A stretch of 64,000 nt of DNA from Sorghum bicolor (GCF_000003195.3 NC_012872.2:3100001-3164000); one strand, 5' to 3'; counted from the first letter of the stretch, positions 47,593 to 59,392 are shown. A program made the numbers and translations. The notes: generated from the sequence alone by a model not told the origin.

Positions 47593-50241
47593 TTAGTACG
47601 TATTAACAAACCAAACGATACAAGGGGGAAAAAACTAGGCCAGCTCATCACTTGTACATACTGTGTACGTACTTTTGGAATCATATCACTGTTTTCACAT
47701 ATGGATCTTACTATTTTCAGTATTGAAAGATCATTTCCAACTCCGAGACTCGTGCTAGAAAAGATTCCCTAGCAACCCCACAAAATGTACCATGCATACG
47801 GCTATTAGTTTGTTATAAGATTTTCGTCACAACCTAAACTTGCATATAATAATTTATTTTTTTTCATTTCTCGTTATGGAAAATAACCCAAAGTTGGCTA
47901 TATCTGCCATTATTTTATATAAAGTAGATCAACCCCTGAATATGCATAAATACACACGTCTATCGTTATGAATGGCTGAATGCGATCGCAGAGGCCGGTT
48001 TTTTTCGTTTTCTAAAAAAACGCTGTGAATACATACACCTCAAGTACTTAAGTACCACGCATATTATTTCTAGATAGTCTTCCATGAGCAAATATGAAAA
48101 AAAGAGCATACTGACTAATACACATACTAGTATAGTACACATACAATGCATGCCACTGTATTGGATATTTTTTTTTTACATAATTTACTAGCCATGAAAA
48201 CTACCTCAATTAGTGTAGCGTGAAAATAATGATTCATTTTAAATTAGTTAACACTATATTAGAAAGAATTCTGAAAGTTACAATGTTATAAAGATTTTGT
48301 TATGTTAAGAATAAAATTTCTAAAATTACTCTTTTAAAGCATATATATGAAAATCACTTGCTCGAAATGTAAATCGTGACATACCGCTTATTACATGTAG
48401 TTAGGAATTGAATCGAGCATGGACATACATTGGTTTACAACATGCTAAATTAAGAATGGGTACAACCTAATCTTGTGATGTACTCCTTGAGTTCTAAATT
48501 GTAAGGCGCTCTATTTTCTAATACATAATTTTAGCAATATTTGTATATTTGCATAACAAAAACATATATACGTGTGTATATAAAAAATTATAATAACTTA
48601 CAATTTAGAATGAAGGAAATAACTCAAATCAACAAATATGTGACGAGAAGTTGTATAAATAATTGATAACTAAAACATCTATCATAATAGCATAAAAGTT
48701 CACGTGGTACTTATATTGGTCTACTAGGTTATTAGATATCCGCAAATAAAAGAGGGTAACAAAAAACAAAGGAAAATAAGTGCACTCGAATTCAGTGACA
48801 AAGCCCTATGTTTTAAGGTACTCATGTTTCCTCAAAACGTTTTCATCTAACTACTGCTTGCTTTTGATGTTCCTTCTTAAAAATTTAAGGAAACCATTGC
48901 GTACATAGCTCTTGTTGTTCCTTCTTAAAAATTTAAGGAAACCATTGCGTACATAGCTCTTGTTGTTCCTTCTAAAAATTTTAAGGCAACCCGTGCATAT
49001 ATTTAAGAACAATGGGTCCAAAGTTTGTACAAAAATTTGTCTTCGATATGGAGGTTAAAATCCATTTCGACTGAAACATGTGATTTCTTCCCTGCTTGCT
49101 TGACTTATGCTTGTCAGTAGAAAATTATTAGAAGAACAGACTTATAGCAACAGCTGTACAGTACCAGTAGACAGAAAATACACCCGCTGCTGCTGCAAGC
49201 AAACTACCTGGTTTGTACTGATGTATAAAAATTGCAGTGCTACAAGTCTGGTATGGCGCACGAACCAGTTCTTGTTTTCTCCATTTGTATTTACCTCTCT
49301 CCACATATACTATAGAAAATTAAGATATTTTAATTTTTATCACAATCCATCGGTACATATGAATTAAAGTAATACGAGTGTAGCTAAATAGAATTGTCTC
49401 AAATTTGAAGAACTAAAATTGATTTAATTCAGAGACGCAGCGAGTACTTCGTTGCTGATTTTGGGCCACAAATTATTCCGTCGCCTCAAATTTGAAAAAA
49501 AAAATTATCGACGAGGAAACTGCACTGACGTTAATTAATTAAATAATAATCAGTTAATTACTTACTCGTATATATAAGAAAAAGAAAGCGGTGGATATAC
49601 GAGAATTACCCACCATCCGTACCGTATCCAAAAGGAGTATACCGCCAAAGAAAAGCAGCCTGCCTAGATTTGGGGAGGCCACCACCCGCCACCGAACCCA
49701 ACTCACAGTTCCATTCCACGAACCCAACAGCGCCGTGGTGGCCTCCCTCCCTCCCTGGCCCCCGGGCCCCAGCCCCTGCCATCTGCATGTCTCCAAAACA
49801 GAGGCGCCAGCCCGCAGCGGCCAGCTTCCACCCCAGGTTTCCAGAATCTACAGGAATACTCCTGATACTCCAACCCAATCCAACCACGACGGACCGAACC
49901 CGACCCGACCCAACCCAATCCGGCACCGAAGGGTCAGCGTCTTGCCGGGGAGTATCGTAGGGCAGTCCCCCCACAGCTCCCGACGTGTCCCGAAGCGGGC
50001 GCCCCCGTCCTCCACCTCGCTCTCCGCATGCCTGACACCTTCCCTCCACGTCCACCACGCGTCCGCCCATCACGCGATCCTTCTCCCTTTCCCCGACCCC
50101 ACCCGGCAAGAGCCAACCCTCACTGACCGTGGGCCACCCCAAAATCGTGGGCCGCGGGAACTCCGCCTTCTGCCTTAACCCCGGTAACCTAACCGCGGTC
50201 GACTCGTGGCCCGAGGTCCCGACCGTGGTTAACCGGCTGCT
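47593..50241. other. Upstream intergenic region of the CCCH gene
   Basis: AT-rich to about 49.6 kb with short low-complexity stretches and the 48-bp tandem repeat at 48869. It then becomes GC-rich towards the promoter. No gene is seen. Confidence 0.5.
48869..49000. repeat. 48-bp tandem repeat, about 2.8 copies
   Basis: Units start at 48869, 48917 and 48965 with gttccttct. The first two are nearly identical (through aaaccattgcgtacatagct); the third is diverged. There are no distinct spacers, so it is not a CRISPR-like array. Confidence 0.93.
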
Positions 50242-50248
50242 TTATATG
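50242..50248 (+). promoter_or_regulatory. TATA box of the CCCH zinc-finger gene
   Basis: ttatatg in a GC-rich context, 160 bp upstream of the start codon at 50408. A pyrimidine-rich leader (tctcgtctccctcgtcccc) begins about 25 bp downstream. The leader to 50407 has no upstream ATG. Confidence 0.65.
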
Positions 50249-50407
50249 CGCGCAGCCCTTCGGTCTCGTCTCCCTCGTCCCCAACCCGCGCACTGCCCCC
50301 GCTCTCTCTACACACCCAAAAGATAAGCCGAGTCCACGAGATCTCCCGTAGACCAAAGACGACGAGTTAGAGGGGAAGGAAGGAGACACAGCCACCCGAT
50401 CCTAGCC

Positions 50408-51547
50408 ATGATGATGATGGGCGAGGGAGTGAGCGTGCCGCCGTGGACCCACCACGTCCCCGTGAGCGGCGTCGACGTCGGCGGCGGCGACGAGATGACG
50501 CCGTACCTGCTCGCGGCGCTGCGCCAGTACCTGCCGTGCAACGACGCCGCCGCTGGCGCCGAGGCGGACGACGAGGACGCGGCCGCCATGGCCGCGGGCG
50601 TCGACGGCTACGGCTGCGACGAGTTCCGCATGTACGAGTTCAAGGTCCGCCGTTGCGCCCGCGCGCGCAGCCACGACTGGACCGAGTGCCCCTTCGCGCA
50701 CCCGGGGGAGAAGGCCCGCCGCCGCGACCCGCGCAAGTACCACTACTCCGGCACCGCCTGCCCGGACTTCCGCAAGGGCGGGTGCAAGCGCGGCGACAAC
50801 TGCGACTTCGCGCACGGCGTCTTCGAGTGCTGGCTCCACCCGGCGCGCTACCGCACCCAGCCCTGCAAGGACGGCACCGCCTGCCGCCGCCGGGTCTGCT
50901 TCTTCGCCCACACCCCGGACCAGCTGCGGGTGCTGCCCACCACGCAGCATCAGCAGTCCAGCCCCCGCGGCGCCGCGGCGTGCTCCCCGCTCGCCGACTC
51001 CTACGACGGCTCCCCGCTGCGGCGCCAGGCGGTCGAGAGCTTCCGCACCAAGAGCATCATGTCCTCGTCGCCGACCAGCACCCTCATGTCGCCGCCCAAG
51101 TCGCCGCCGTCGGAGTCCCCGCCATTGTCGCCGGACGGGGCCGCCGCGTTCCGCCGCGGGTCCTGGCCGGGCGTGGGGTCCCCCGTCAACGACGTGCTCG
51201 CCACACTCCGCCAGCTCCGCCTCAGCAAGGCGAACTCGTCCCCGTCGGGCGGGTGGGGCGGCTACCCGGCATCCGCGGTCGGCTACGCATCGCCCACGGC
51301 GGGTGGGTTCTACAGCCTGCCAACCACGCCGACAACCCTGGCCACCGCCTCCGGCTACATGGCCAACATGGAGCCGCTTGACGTCAGCTTCTGCGGCGAC
51401 GAGGAGCCTGTGGAGAGGGTGGAGTCCGGGCGGGCCCTCCGCACCAAGGTGTTCGAGCGGCTCAGCAGGGATGGCGCTGTTTCCGGCGACGCCACCGCCG
51501 GAATCAGTGGCCCTGACGTCGGGTGGGTCTCCGACCTCATCAACTGA
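50408..51547 (+). CDS. RR-TZF (arginine-rich tandem CCCH zinc-finger) protein, intronless
   Basis: A single exon encodes 379 aa. The arginine-rich (RR) region preceding the fingers has a C-X5-H-X4-C-X3-H element (C83, H89, C94, H98). Finger 1 is C118-X7-C126-X5-C132-X3-H136; 16 residues later finger 2 is C153-X5-C159-X4-C164-X3-H168. This is exactly the plant RR-TZF spacing. A Ser/Pro-rich region ([19 protein letters not shown]) and a conserved-looking C terminus ending WVSDLIN follow. Family members bind AU-rich mRNA, localise to P-bodies and stress granules and shuttle to the nucleus, affecting stress, ABA/JA responses and senescence. From memory it resembles rice OsTZF1 and OsDOS most; orthology is not tested here. 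The start is the first of four consecutive ATGs. Very GC-rich coding sequence, typical of grasses. Confidence 0.97.
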   Translation: MMMMGEGVSVPPWTHHVPVSGVDVGGGDEMTPYLLAALRQYLPCNDAAAGAEADDEDAAAMAAGVDGYGCDEFRMYEFKVRRCARARSHDWTECPFAHPGEKARRRDPRKYHYSGTACPDFRKGGCKRGDNCDFAHGVFECWLHPARYRTQPCKDGTACRRRVCFFAHTPDQLRVLPTTQHQQSSPRGAAACSPLADSYDGSPLRRQAVESFRTKSIMSSSPTSTLMSPPKSPPSESPPLSPDGAAAFRRGSWPGVGSPVNDVLATLRQLRLSKANSSPSGGWGGYPASAVGYASPTAGGFYSLPTTPTTLATASGYMANMEPLDVSFCGDEEPVERVESGRALRTKVFERLSRDGAVSGDATAGISGPDVGWVSDLIN

Positions 51548-53799
51548 GGCGGCTGCCGGTCGTTCTTGCTTCAATGGCAATGTCATTGGGGGCATGGAGG
51601 TGAAAGGCGGTGGTAAGCCGTAACAGAGAAGGATGGCATCAAGAAAAAAAATGGTTCCCTGTTTAGCTTTTGTTGCTTCCAGTTAATTCCGCTAATCCCC
51701 TGTACATATCTATCGCGCTGTGAATTTTCTCCGGTTGGTTGGTAGACGGAGGATGCTAGGTGGTGGTGGTGGAAGGTGGGGTGGATCCGTTTTGGGGTTC
51801 TTGAGGTAGCGGAAAATATCCGTTCAAGAAAATAGAAAAAAAAAATGTAGATGTAGTAGCCGGCGGAGGTGGTGGTTTGTGTCCTCTTCTGGGCATAGGG
51901 TGTTGGAGGAAGGCGAAGCATGGCGGTGGCTGGTGGTGACGACGAAGAAGACTGCCGGATTTGCCGCGCGCACGGCGGCCGCTGCTTGGTGATTTCTGTG
52001 ATTACGGAGCGTGCATGCTAGTTTGATGTTGTGTCAAGTTGATCGTTTGTGCATTAGTAGGCATCGGCTAGATGGCGATTGCAACCTGCTTGTGGATTAC
52101 TACCCCCATTTTGTTAATGTAATCTGTTTTATCAAGACCCAGCAAGCATTCCCTACAGCATATTTTGTACTTAATATTGTAGTAGTAGTAGGTGCTGAAA
52201 TCTCATTCACCCGCTATTGGAGGTGAATTTCCCATGTAATCTTTTGCTCAAGTAAATGGTTTAATGAAATCTATGTCTATTATTAATATCGCCCTAATTA
52301 TCAATGTGTTTTGTCGTCTTCTGTGGAGCATTTGTTCTTGTTCTGTGTGGCTGGGTCTGGGTGGTGTGACTTGGGGCGAGAGTGAGACCGCGAGTGTGAA
52401 TCTTCACACTCGCGAACTGCCAGAATGACGCAGTGCAAGTGCTGATGGTTGGAACAGTGTCGGCGATGTGCCCGTCGAAACTTTGGCGAGCGCGACTGGT
52501 GTCCGGCGAGTGCCGCGGCACGGAAGTCGCCGTGCGGTCGTTTTCCGCCTGCGGCGGAGGAAGAAAGGAAGAGAGGCGTCGCACGGCCGCGGGTCTCCGT
52601 CGCTGTCGGGTCGCCGCTGCACATGCGCCGCGCTACGCAGCTGATTGCTGGTCCTTGGGCGCACAGACAGATGGTCTCTCCCCACCTCGGGCCCTCTGAG
52701 AGAGCTCCGATCACCACAGAAACGAGTGGTTCGTCGCTAGCAGAGGCATCGTACACGTACACGCGTCGTTCAAATCTCGGAAGTGTCCACTCGTACATTG
52801 CGATCCTGTAGTAGAGCAGCAGTGCGTGTACAGGAGTACGGCGATGGCGCGGCGCAGAGTTGTCGCCGTCGTCGGAGCCGGGGAATCGGTGGACCCGAAC
52901 GGCGATGGGGACGAACCCGGCCGGGGGTGATGGACCCAGATGGCCAGATCTAGCAATGGGCAAGGGCGAGGGGAGCAATGATAGCCAACACTCCCGGTCC
53001 GGACGGCCCGGCCTCCTGCTCGGCTGCTCCCTTGGACGGGACGTCTGGATCGCGGGGACTTTTCTCCCGTTCTCCGGCACGCACGCCGGCCACACAGCGC
53101 GTCCACTGTTCTCTTTGCTGGCGTGGGCCGCGTGGCCATCTCCCCCATCTGTAGCCATATAGACGGACAGGCGGTGCACTGCGTACGACGGACGGAGGCC
53201 CTATAATGGGGTTGGATGGAGCAGGGCAATATTGCATTGCTTGCAACCTGCTGTTTGGTTCGCTGCACTGCGTCATGCATCTGCGGATTCGATCTGCGTT
53301 GCGTGGCTGGAGGGTGTGTGTGGGGCTGGGGCTCGCGATCTGCGCAGCGGTGGTGGTGTGTCATGTGTGGAGCAGCCTGTCTGGTTCCGTGAGACAGGAC
53401 GGCCTTGTTTGTTTTATCCTTTTCTAGCTTTACCTTCTCCCAAGTTTTCTGTCTTTTTTATATAATTCCTTTCGAAAAATACTCGTAGTGCTTTCTCAAT
53501 TCTCGCTTTCCAATGAGCCAAAAAAAATCTCTAAATCACAAGTATAATTAGATTAATCATAAATCACAAGTATTTTATGATTAGAACCTATTTACAGATA
53601 CTTTATAATTGTTGATACTAATTTGCATAAGCTTCGTTAATTAAACTTTAAAAACATGTACGGAAGTGTTTGTAGTGTTCTGCTGAAGCCTCGGCGTTCA
53701 CTTTCGTCTTTCTGAAACGTGCCTTCAGCAAACTGTACAGTTCACTTTCGTCTTCAAGGCCCCTGTCACAACTTCTTTTTATCTTATAGGCCTGGTTTA
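51548..53799. other. 3' UTR of the CCCH gene and intergenic DNA
   Basis: The 3' UTR probably extends to near 52.28 kb, where taatgaaatc and similar signals occur. From 52.3 to 53.4 kb the DNA is GC-rich, with open frames on both strands but no recognised protein; from 53.4 to 53.8 kb it is AT-rich. Confidence 0.45.
52389..52414. repeat. Perfect 12-bp palindrome with 2-nt loop
   Basis: cgcgagtgtgaa, then tc, then ttcacactcgcg: twelve perfectly paired bases. It lies about 840 bp beyond the stop codon of the CCCH gene, just past its likely 3' end. Confidence 0.9.
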
Positions 53800-54041
53800 G
53801 GCCTTGTTTAGTTCATTCTGAGAACCAAAAAGTTTTCAAGATTCTCCGACACATTGAATCTTATGACACATGCATGAAACATTAAATATAGACGAAAATA
53901 AAAACTAATTATACAGTTTAGCTATAAATCACGAGACGAGTCTTTTGATCCTAGTTAGTCCATGATTGAATAATATTTGTCACAAACAAACGAAAATGCT
54001 ACACTACTGAAAACTTTTCACTTTTCGGAACTAAACAAGGC
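53800..54041 (+). mobile_element. Tourist-like MITE, family A
   Basis: GGCCTTGTTTAGTTCATTC to GGAACTAAACAAGGCG, preceded by TTA. First of four family A copies packed into about 1.27 kb. Confidence 0.92.
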
Positions 54042-54594
54042 GAGACAACTCAAAAAAAAATTAAAATTACTTGTTCTATAAAATTTTTGGACTCATGCAT
54101 AGAGTATTAGACTCTGTTCGGTTACGGGCGGTAAAGTTTATCGTTCGTCACATCAAATATTTAGACACATATATAAAGTATTAAATGTAGATTATTTTTA
54201 AAACTAAAAACATGGTTAGAGAGTAATTTGCGAGACAAATTTGTGGAGTCTAATTTGTCCATGATTGGACACTAATTGTCAAATAAAACGAAAAAGTTTC
54301 AATACTTGTTAAACTTTAACAACCACAACCAAACACCCCCTTAAATATAAACAAAAATAAATCTATGCACAATTTGTCTATAATTTGTGACACGAATCTT
54401 GTGATCCTAATTAATCCACGGACAAAAAGTTTTAAATACAAATGAAAGTGCTACAATAGCTAAAGTCTGAATTTGTCTATAATTTGTGACACGAATCTTC
54501 TGATCCTTATTAATCCACGATTGGACAAAAAATTTTAAATATAAATGAAAGTGCTACAATAGCTAAAGTCTGAAAAAATCGTGAACTAAACAAG
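54042..54594 (+). mobile_element. Tourist family A host, interrupted and internally duplicated
   Basis: The family A core (gactcatgcatagagta, then aaatataaacaaaaataa) is split by the family B element at 54110-54340. It continues to gtgaactaaacaagg. The left terminus is missing. A 99-bp segment is tandemly duplicated (54371-54469 and 54470-54568), each copy with gtctataatttgtgacacg and gtgctacaatagc. Confidence 0.85.
54110..54340 (+). mobile_element. Tourist-like MITE, family B, nested in family A
   Basis: Starts GACTCTGTTCGGTTACGG and ends CCAAACACCCCC, with TTA on both sides (54107-54109 and 54341-54343). Removing it with one TTA restores the family A core motif agagtattaaatata. Confidence 0.93.
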
Positions 54595-54595
54595 G

Positions 54596-54817
54596 GCCTT
54601 GTTTAGTTTCCACCGAAATCAAAAAAAAATTCAAGATTTCCCATTATATCGAATCTTGTGGCATATCCATGAAGCACTAAATATAGACGAAAACAAAAAC
54701 TAATTACACAGTTTACCTGTAAATCGTGAGACGAAACTTTTGATCAAAGTTAGTCTACAAACAAACGAAAGTACTACCGTGCCGAAATCCAAAAAGATTT
54801 CGAATCTAAACAAGGCC
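54596..54817 (+). mobile_element. Tourist-like MITE, family A
   Basis: GGCCTTGTTTAGTTTCCACC to CGAATCTAAACAAGGCC. It abuts the preceding copy directly. Confidence 0.9.
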
Positions 54818-54826
54818 AAGGCCTTA

Positions 54827-55067
54827 GGCCTTGTTTAGTTAGCAAAATTTTTTGATTTGGATACTGTAGCACTTTCGTTTTTATTTAACAAATATTATCA
54901 AATTATGGAGTAACTAGACTCAAAAGATTCATCTCGTGGTTTACAGGCAAACTGTGTAATTAGTTTTTATTTTCATCTATATTTAACGCTTATTGCATGT
55001 ACCGCAAAATTCGATGTGACGGAGAATTTTGAAAAATTTTAGGGTTTTGGGTGAACTGAACAAGGCC
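54827..55067 (-). mobile_element. Tourist-like MITE, family A, intact ends
   Basis: GGCCTTGTTTAGTTAGC to GAACTGAACAAGGCC with TTA on both sides (54824-54826 and 55068-55070). It is in inverted orientation to the copy immediately to its left. Confidence 0.95.
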
Positions 55068-55610
55068 TTACACTCTCTTTTTTTTTCCGCAGCCTGTTGT
55101 CTCTATTTTCTGATGAATTTAGCAGTCATTATTGTCTCTCATCTCTGACGAGGCCGCCCGGTGTGATGAATGGAGTTAAGAGCGCCGGTGTGATGAAGGG
55201 ATCGGAGTAAAGAGCACTGGCGTGATGTAGTACAATGCATGAACCATGAGATCTAGCGGCAGTGCTATCTTTTGCTGCATGCCTGCACTGCATCCACGGT
55301 CCTCCGATTTCGTGACCAGATGCAGACGCTTCAGGCGCAGAGCGGCAGAGGATATCATCGATACAAGCAGCAGAGGCCCTACCCCCCCACCCCACCTCCA
55401 CACTTGTCAAGACGTTAATCACCTGTACAGGAGAAAATCGCAGCGAAAGGATGAGAAAGCGAGCGACGGAGAGGGCTGCCCGCGTACTCTACTACGCAGT
55501 TCGCATGCCATGGGTGTTTGGATCCATCGCTCAGGAACGTGCTTACCTCAGGTAAGGTGGCTGCACGGACGAGCAAAATCTCACGTCTCTAGAGCCAGTA
55601 GCAACCTTGA

Positions 55611-55732
55611 GACCTTGTTTGGATGTAGTATATTGAGGTGGATTTGAATGAAATTTGAACTAAATTCTACCTCAATCCACACCAACCCACATGGATTGAA
55701 GTGAATCCGACAACATCCAAACAAACAAGGCT
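55611..55732. mobile_element. Short palindromic MITE, about 122 bp
   Basis: The left end CCTTGTTTGGATGT pairs with the right end ACATCCAAACAAACAAGG, and the interior pairs further (tgaggtggatttgaa with related inverse). A different family from the Tourist A elements despite the shared CCTTGTTT end. Confidence 0.8.
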
Positions 55733-56992
55733 TAGTTTTTTTCCCCCGACTAGTAGCAACGTAGAGAACCTTGAGGCCGTGAACTGAACCGGCTCGTTGA
55801 CTCCTAGATATCCGACAAGCTAGACCTGCACGTCCGGGGTCGCGATGGGCACTGCAGTCTCCAGAGCAGGGCGATGGCTCTCCCGTCAGGACCGGGTCTA
55901 GCGAGGCGATGCGTGCACCGGCCTGAGTCACGGTGGTTATCCAGTTCCAGTATCCACCCTCCCACATGCATGAGCATCCGCTGGTCCGCGCACGGCACGG
56001 GTACCGTATGGCACGTCGCGGTCACCCGAGGAAATGAAAAAATCTTTCTACCTTCTCATGGCTACACGACAGCCGCGCTTTCCGGGCCGCCACGCCGTGC
56101 AGGGCCGGGACAAAAAATCGCAAGAGCCACCGCTCGCTCGCTCCGAGTAGTAAAACTTCAGTCATGCTCAGTTCATTTCCTTGCAACAGGCAGTTGGTAG
56201 GGTAGGTATGGTAACCACGGTAAAGAAGAAGCCGACCCGTGCGTGGAAGACGGATAGCCCTCTCCAGCTGGCTCGCAGGAGGTCGACGACGGCGACACAG
56301 GGCCATGGATCGACATCGACATCGACCGCGGCCGACGCAGGGACAGATTCAATGGATGGCGCCGCGGGTGGTGGGCATTGGCGTTGGCGTAGCGAGCGAA
56401 AAAAAAAAAAGAAGAACGGGGCGGGACCGCCGGCGAGCGAGAGCGACGGCACCGATGGAAAGTGCTGGTACCTTCTTAAACGGAGACGAACGGACGCGCA
56501 AATATCTGCCCGCCCGGCGACGGAATCACCGAACGGGTTAGGCCGCCACGTTGGTGGTGGCGCGCGCAAATATCTGCCCGCCCGGCGCCCGGCAGGAGGT
56601 ACAGTACTTCCCAAGCGCTGGTGGGGCCGCTCCGCAGTGGGGCAGAGGACGGCCCCTGTACGGAGCACAGCACGAGAGGTGCGTGCATGGCCCATGGTCG
56701 ACGTCGTCCATCGAGGACAAAACACAAAAGGGAAAAAATCTCTCTGTGGAGAGTGGGGTCACAAGTGTAGTAGGAGCGGATAAGGTTGTGCCGTTGTGGC
56801 GGGCGGGCGAGCGAGCGCTGGTGCATCTCCTGCTGCGCCGCACCGGGTCACGTGGCCGTGGCCGCGTACGGCGTCCGTAACGGACGGATGGTACCACAAC
56901 AGGTACGGCCCGGAGCGGCTCGGTGCATGCATGGTGTGGTGCGAGCGCACTTGCTGCGTGTGTGGCAGCTGGCAGCGATTCATCGAAAATAA
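55733..56992. other. GC-rich intergenic block, no gene seen
   Basis: Open frames on both strands reflect base composition; none shows a domain. A sequence near 56510-56530 (aatatctgcccgcccggcg) is repeated at 56570-56590. Confidence 0.4.
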
Positions 56993-57205
56993 GGCCTTGC
57001 AAATTTTTTTACAAAATGTAAACAGTAACAGTTTCTTTTGTATTTTTTAAATATTGTCTAATTGTAGGCTAACTAGGCTTAAAAGATTCGTCTCGCAAAT
57101 TACATACAAAACTGTGTAATTAGTTACCTTTTTTATCAATATTTAATGCTTTATACATGTGCCGCAAGATTCGATGTGACAGAGAATCTGAAGTAAAGTT
57201 CCAAA
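56993..57205 (-). mobile_element. Tourist-like MITE, family A, right end lost
   Basis: GGCCTTGCAAATTTTTTTAC after TAA, with the reversed core (aaaagattcgtctcgcaaatta). It ends near agagaatctgaag without the AAGGCC terminus. Confidence 0.85.
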
Positions 57206-57612
57206 TTTTTTTTGAAAAATAGACATTGTAGCATTTTCGTTTGTATTTGGGCCTTGTTTAGTTCTAAAAATTTTTGCAAAATATAAATAGTAACATTTTT
57301 GTTTGTATTTGACAAATATTGTCCAATTATAGACCAACTAGGCTCAAAAGATTCGTCTCGTCAATTTCGACCAAACTGTGCAATTAGTTTTTACTTTCAT
57401 CTATATTTAATACTTCATGCATATGTCTAAAGATTTGATGTGACGGGTAATCTGAAAAATTTTGTAAAATTTTTGAGAAACTAAACAAGGCCCAATATTA
57501 TCTAATCATAAACTAACTAGGACTAAAAGCTTCGTCTCGTCAATTCCGATCAAACTGTGCAACTTCATACATGCGTCTAAAGAATATAAAAAAAATTTAG
57601 AACAAACAAGGC
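57206..57612 (-). mobile_element. Tourist family A host element, split by a second copy
   Basis: The left part ends cattttcgtttgtatttg and the right part resumes aatattatctaatcataaac, which are consecutive in intact copies. The 57250-57492 element sits between them. The right terminus is gaacaaacaaggcc. Confidence 0.82.
57250..57492 (-). mobile_element. Tourist-like MITE, family A, nested in family A
   Basis: GGCCTTGTTTAGTTCTAAAA to GAAACTAAACAAGGCC, with complete ends, inserted in the middle of another family A copy in the same orientation. Confidence 0.9.
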
Positions 57613-57961
57613 CAAGGACTCGTACTGCACAAGTCTTTGCTATTCTGATCACTCGACATGTATCAGTACACTACAGTACCTCATTGCCCCGTTGCCCTGT
57701 TGCCACGCCCGGTGATCCAATCCATTCACAGTGGGACAACCACTCCGGTCAGGCGGCGTCAGTCGATTGTGTTGCTCTGTGTTGTGCAGTCGCCTTCTAT
57801 CAAATCCAAGATCTGTGGTCCGTCCCTTTCTCGGAACTGCACCCGCAACCAAAAACAGGTCGTCGAGCTAGCGTCGCGTCGGATTGGTAATACATCTGCG
57901 GAAGCTGTCTACTACTTCCCCTTGCTCCGCGGTACAGCAACGAGCACTACTCCTACTCGAG

Positions 57962-58175
57962 TTCTTGTTTTAGTTCCACCGAAAAAACAAAAACTTTTTA
58001 ATATTTTTTATCACAATAAATTTTGTGGTATAATATATAGATAAACATAATAACTAATTATATAAGACATAGAAAAATATTATCTATAATTTATAAAATA
58101 AATTTTTAAACCTAGCTAGTCTATAATTTGACAATAATTAACAAATACAAATAAATATGCTACGGTATCTAAAAT
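57962..58175 (+). mobile_element. Degraded Tourist-like MITE, family A
   Basis: Recognisable by cttgttttagttccaccg, ttttgtggtataatatatag and caaatacaaataaatatgctacggtatc. Both termini are diverged. Confidence 0.7.
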
Positions 58176-58509
58176 TATACGTTACCCACTTACACCACCG
58201 TGTCTTCTATAGGAGACCCATTTGAAAACCTAATTCTAAAATAGATCTTCAATCCAATACCTATAGCCTCCGACAGAGTACCTATACAGAAAACCTATTT
58301 TAGTTATCAGGAGAGTCATAACCCAAATTTGGGTATTCTCTCTCCTCAAGACCCATATGCATAGAGTGTTTTCTTTTAGGTCTCGTTGCTGGAGAAGACT
58401 AAAAATAGGTATGGAACCTTTTACCTATAGCGCTACTCAAAGGATAAATGGGTCTTGTATTTTAGGTGATGATTATTGGAGATAAGATACAATATAACCA
58501 TTTGCCTTA

Positions 58510-58983
58510 GGCCTTGTTTAGTTTCTCCCCAAAATCCAATTTTTTCAAGATTTTTGTCACATCGAATCTTTGGACATATGTATAGAGCACTAAATATAGA
58601 CGAAAACAAAAACTAATTACACAGTTTGTCTGTGATTTGTAAGATGGATCTTTTAAACCTAGTTAGTCTATAATTGGACAATATTTGTTACATACAAACG
58701 AAAATACTACGGTGTCCATTTTCCCAAATTTTTTTGGAACTAGTTTAGTTTCCAAAAAATGTTGCCAAATTTTTTAGATTTCTCGTCACATCGAATCTTA
58801 CGACATATGCATAAAACATTAAATATAGATATAACAATAATAATTAATTACACAATTTGCGTGTAATTTACGAGACAAATCTTTTAAACGTAGTTAATTC
58901 ATAATTGGACAATATTTATCAAATATAAATGAAAAATATTACGATGCTCATTTTATCAAAAAAAAATAGAACTAAATAAGGCC
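58510..58983 (+). mobile_element. Head-to-tail dimer of Tourist family A
   Basis: Copy one starts GGCCTTGTTTAGTTTCTCCC at 58510. At about 58741 it runs through ttggaactagtttagtttcc into copy two, which ends ACTAAATAAGGCC at 58983. The junction lacks both internal GGCC termini. TTA flanks only the outside (58507-58509 and 58984-58986). Confidence 0.82.
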
Positions 58984-59157
58984 TTACACACGATTCAGTC
59001 GAGCCATGTTTCGGTGCGTCTCTTGTGTGGCACCACAAAGCATCAATCTCATGCCGCTGCACCTCTTGTGCAGGTACTGGTCTTTTTAACGCAAACTCAA
59101 ATAGGCGACCAGTGTGGTCGCCTAAATTCCCCAAGCCCAAACACCAACCAGGCCTAA

Positions 59158-59389
59158 GGCCTTGTTTAGTTCGTAAAATTTTTCAAGATTCTCCGTCACA
59201 TCGAATCTTGCGGCACATGCATGGAGCATTAAATATACATGAAAACAAAAACTATTTGCACAGTTCATCTGTAAACCACGAGATGAATCTTTTGAGCCTA
59301 CTTACTCTATAATTAGACAATATTTGTCAAATAAAAACGAAAGTGCTACAGTGCCGTTTTTCACCCGTTTTTGCGAACTGAACAAGGCC
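59158..59389 (+). mobile_element. Tourist-like MITE, family A, intact ends
   Basis: GGCCTTGTTTAGTTCG to GAACTGAACAAGGCC with TAA on both sides (59155-59157 and 59390-59392). Confidence 0.95.
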
Positions 59390-59392
59390 TAA

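Noticed and set aside
48869..49000. CRISPR-like spaced repeats
   Set aside because: Contiguous 48-bp tandem units without variable spacers in a plant nuclear context.
50443..51381. 312-codon Arg-rich plus-strand frame overlapping the CCCH gene
   Set aside because: A +1 or +2 shadow of the real gene, low complexity, no domain.
50402..51595. 397-codon minus-strand open frame opposite the CCCH gene
   Set aside because: Shadow frame caused by very GC-rich codons. The plus frame has exact CCCH spacing; the minus frame is Ala/Arg/Gly-rich with no domain.
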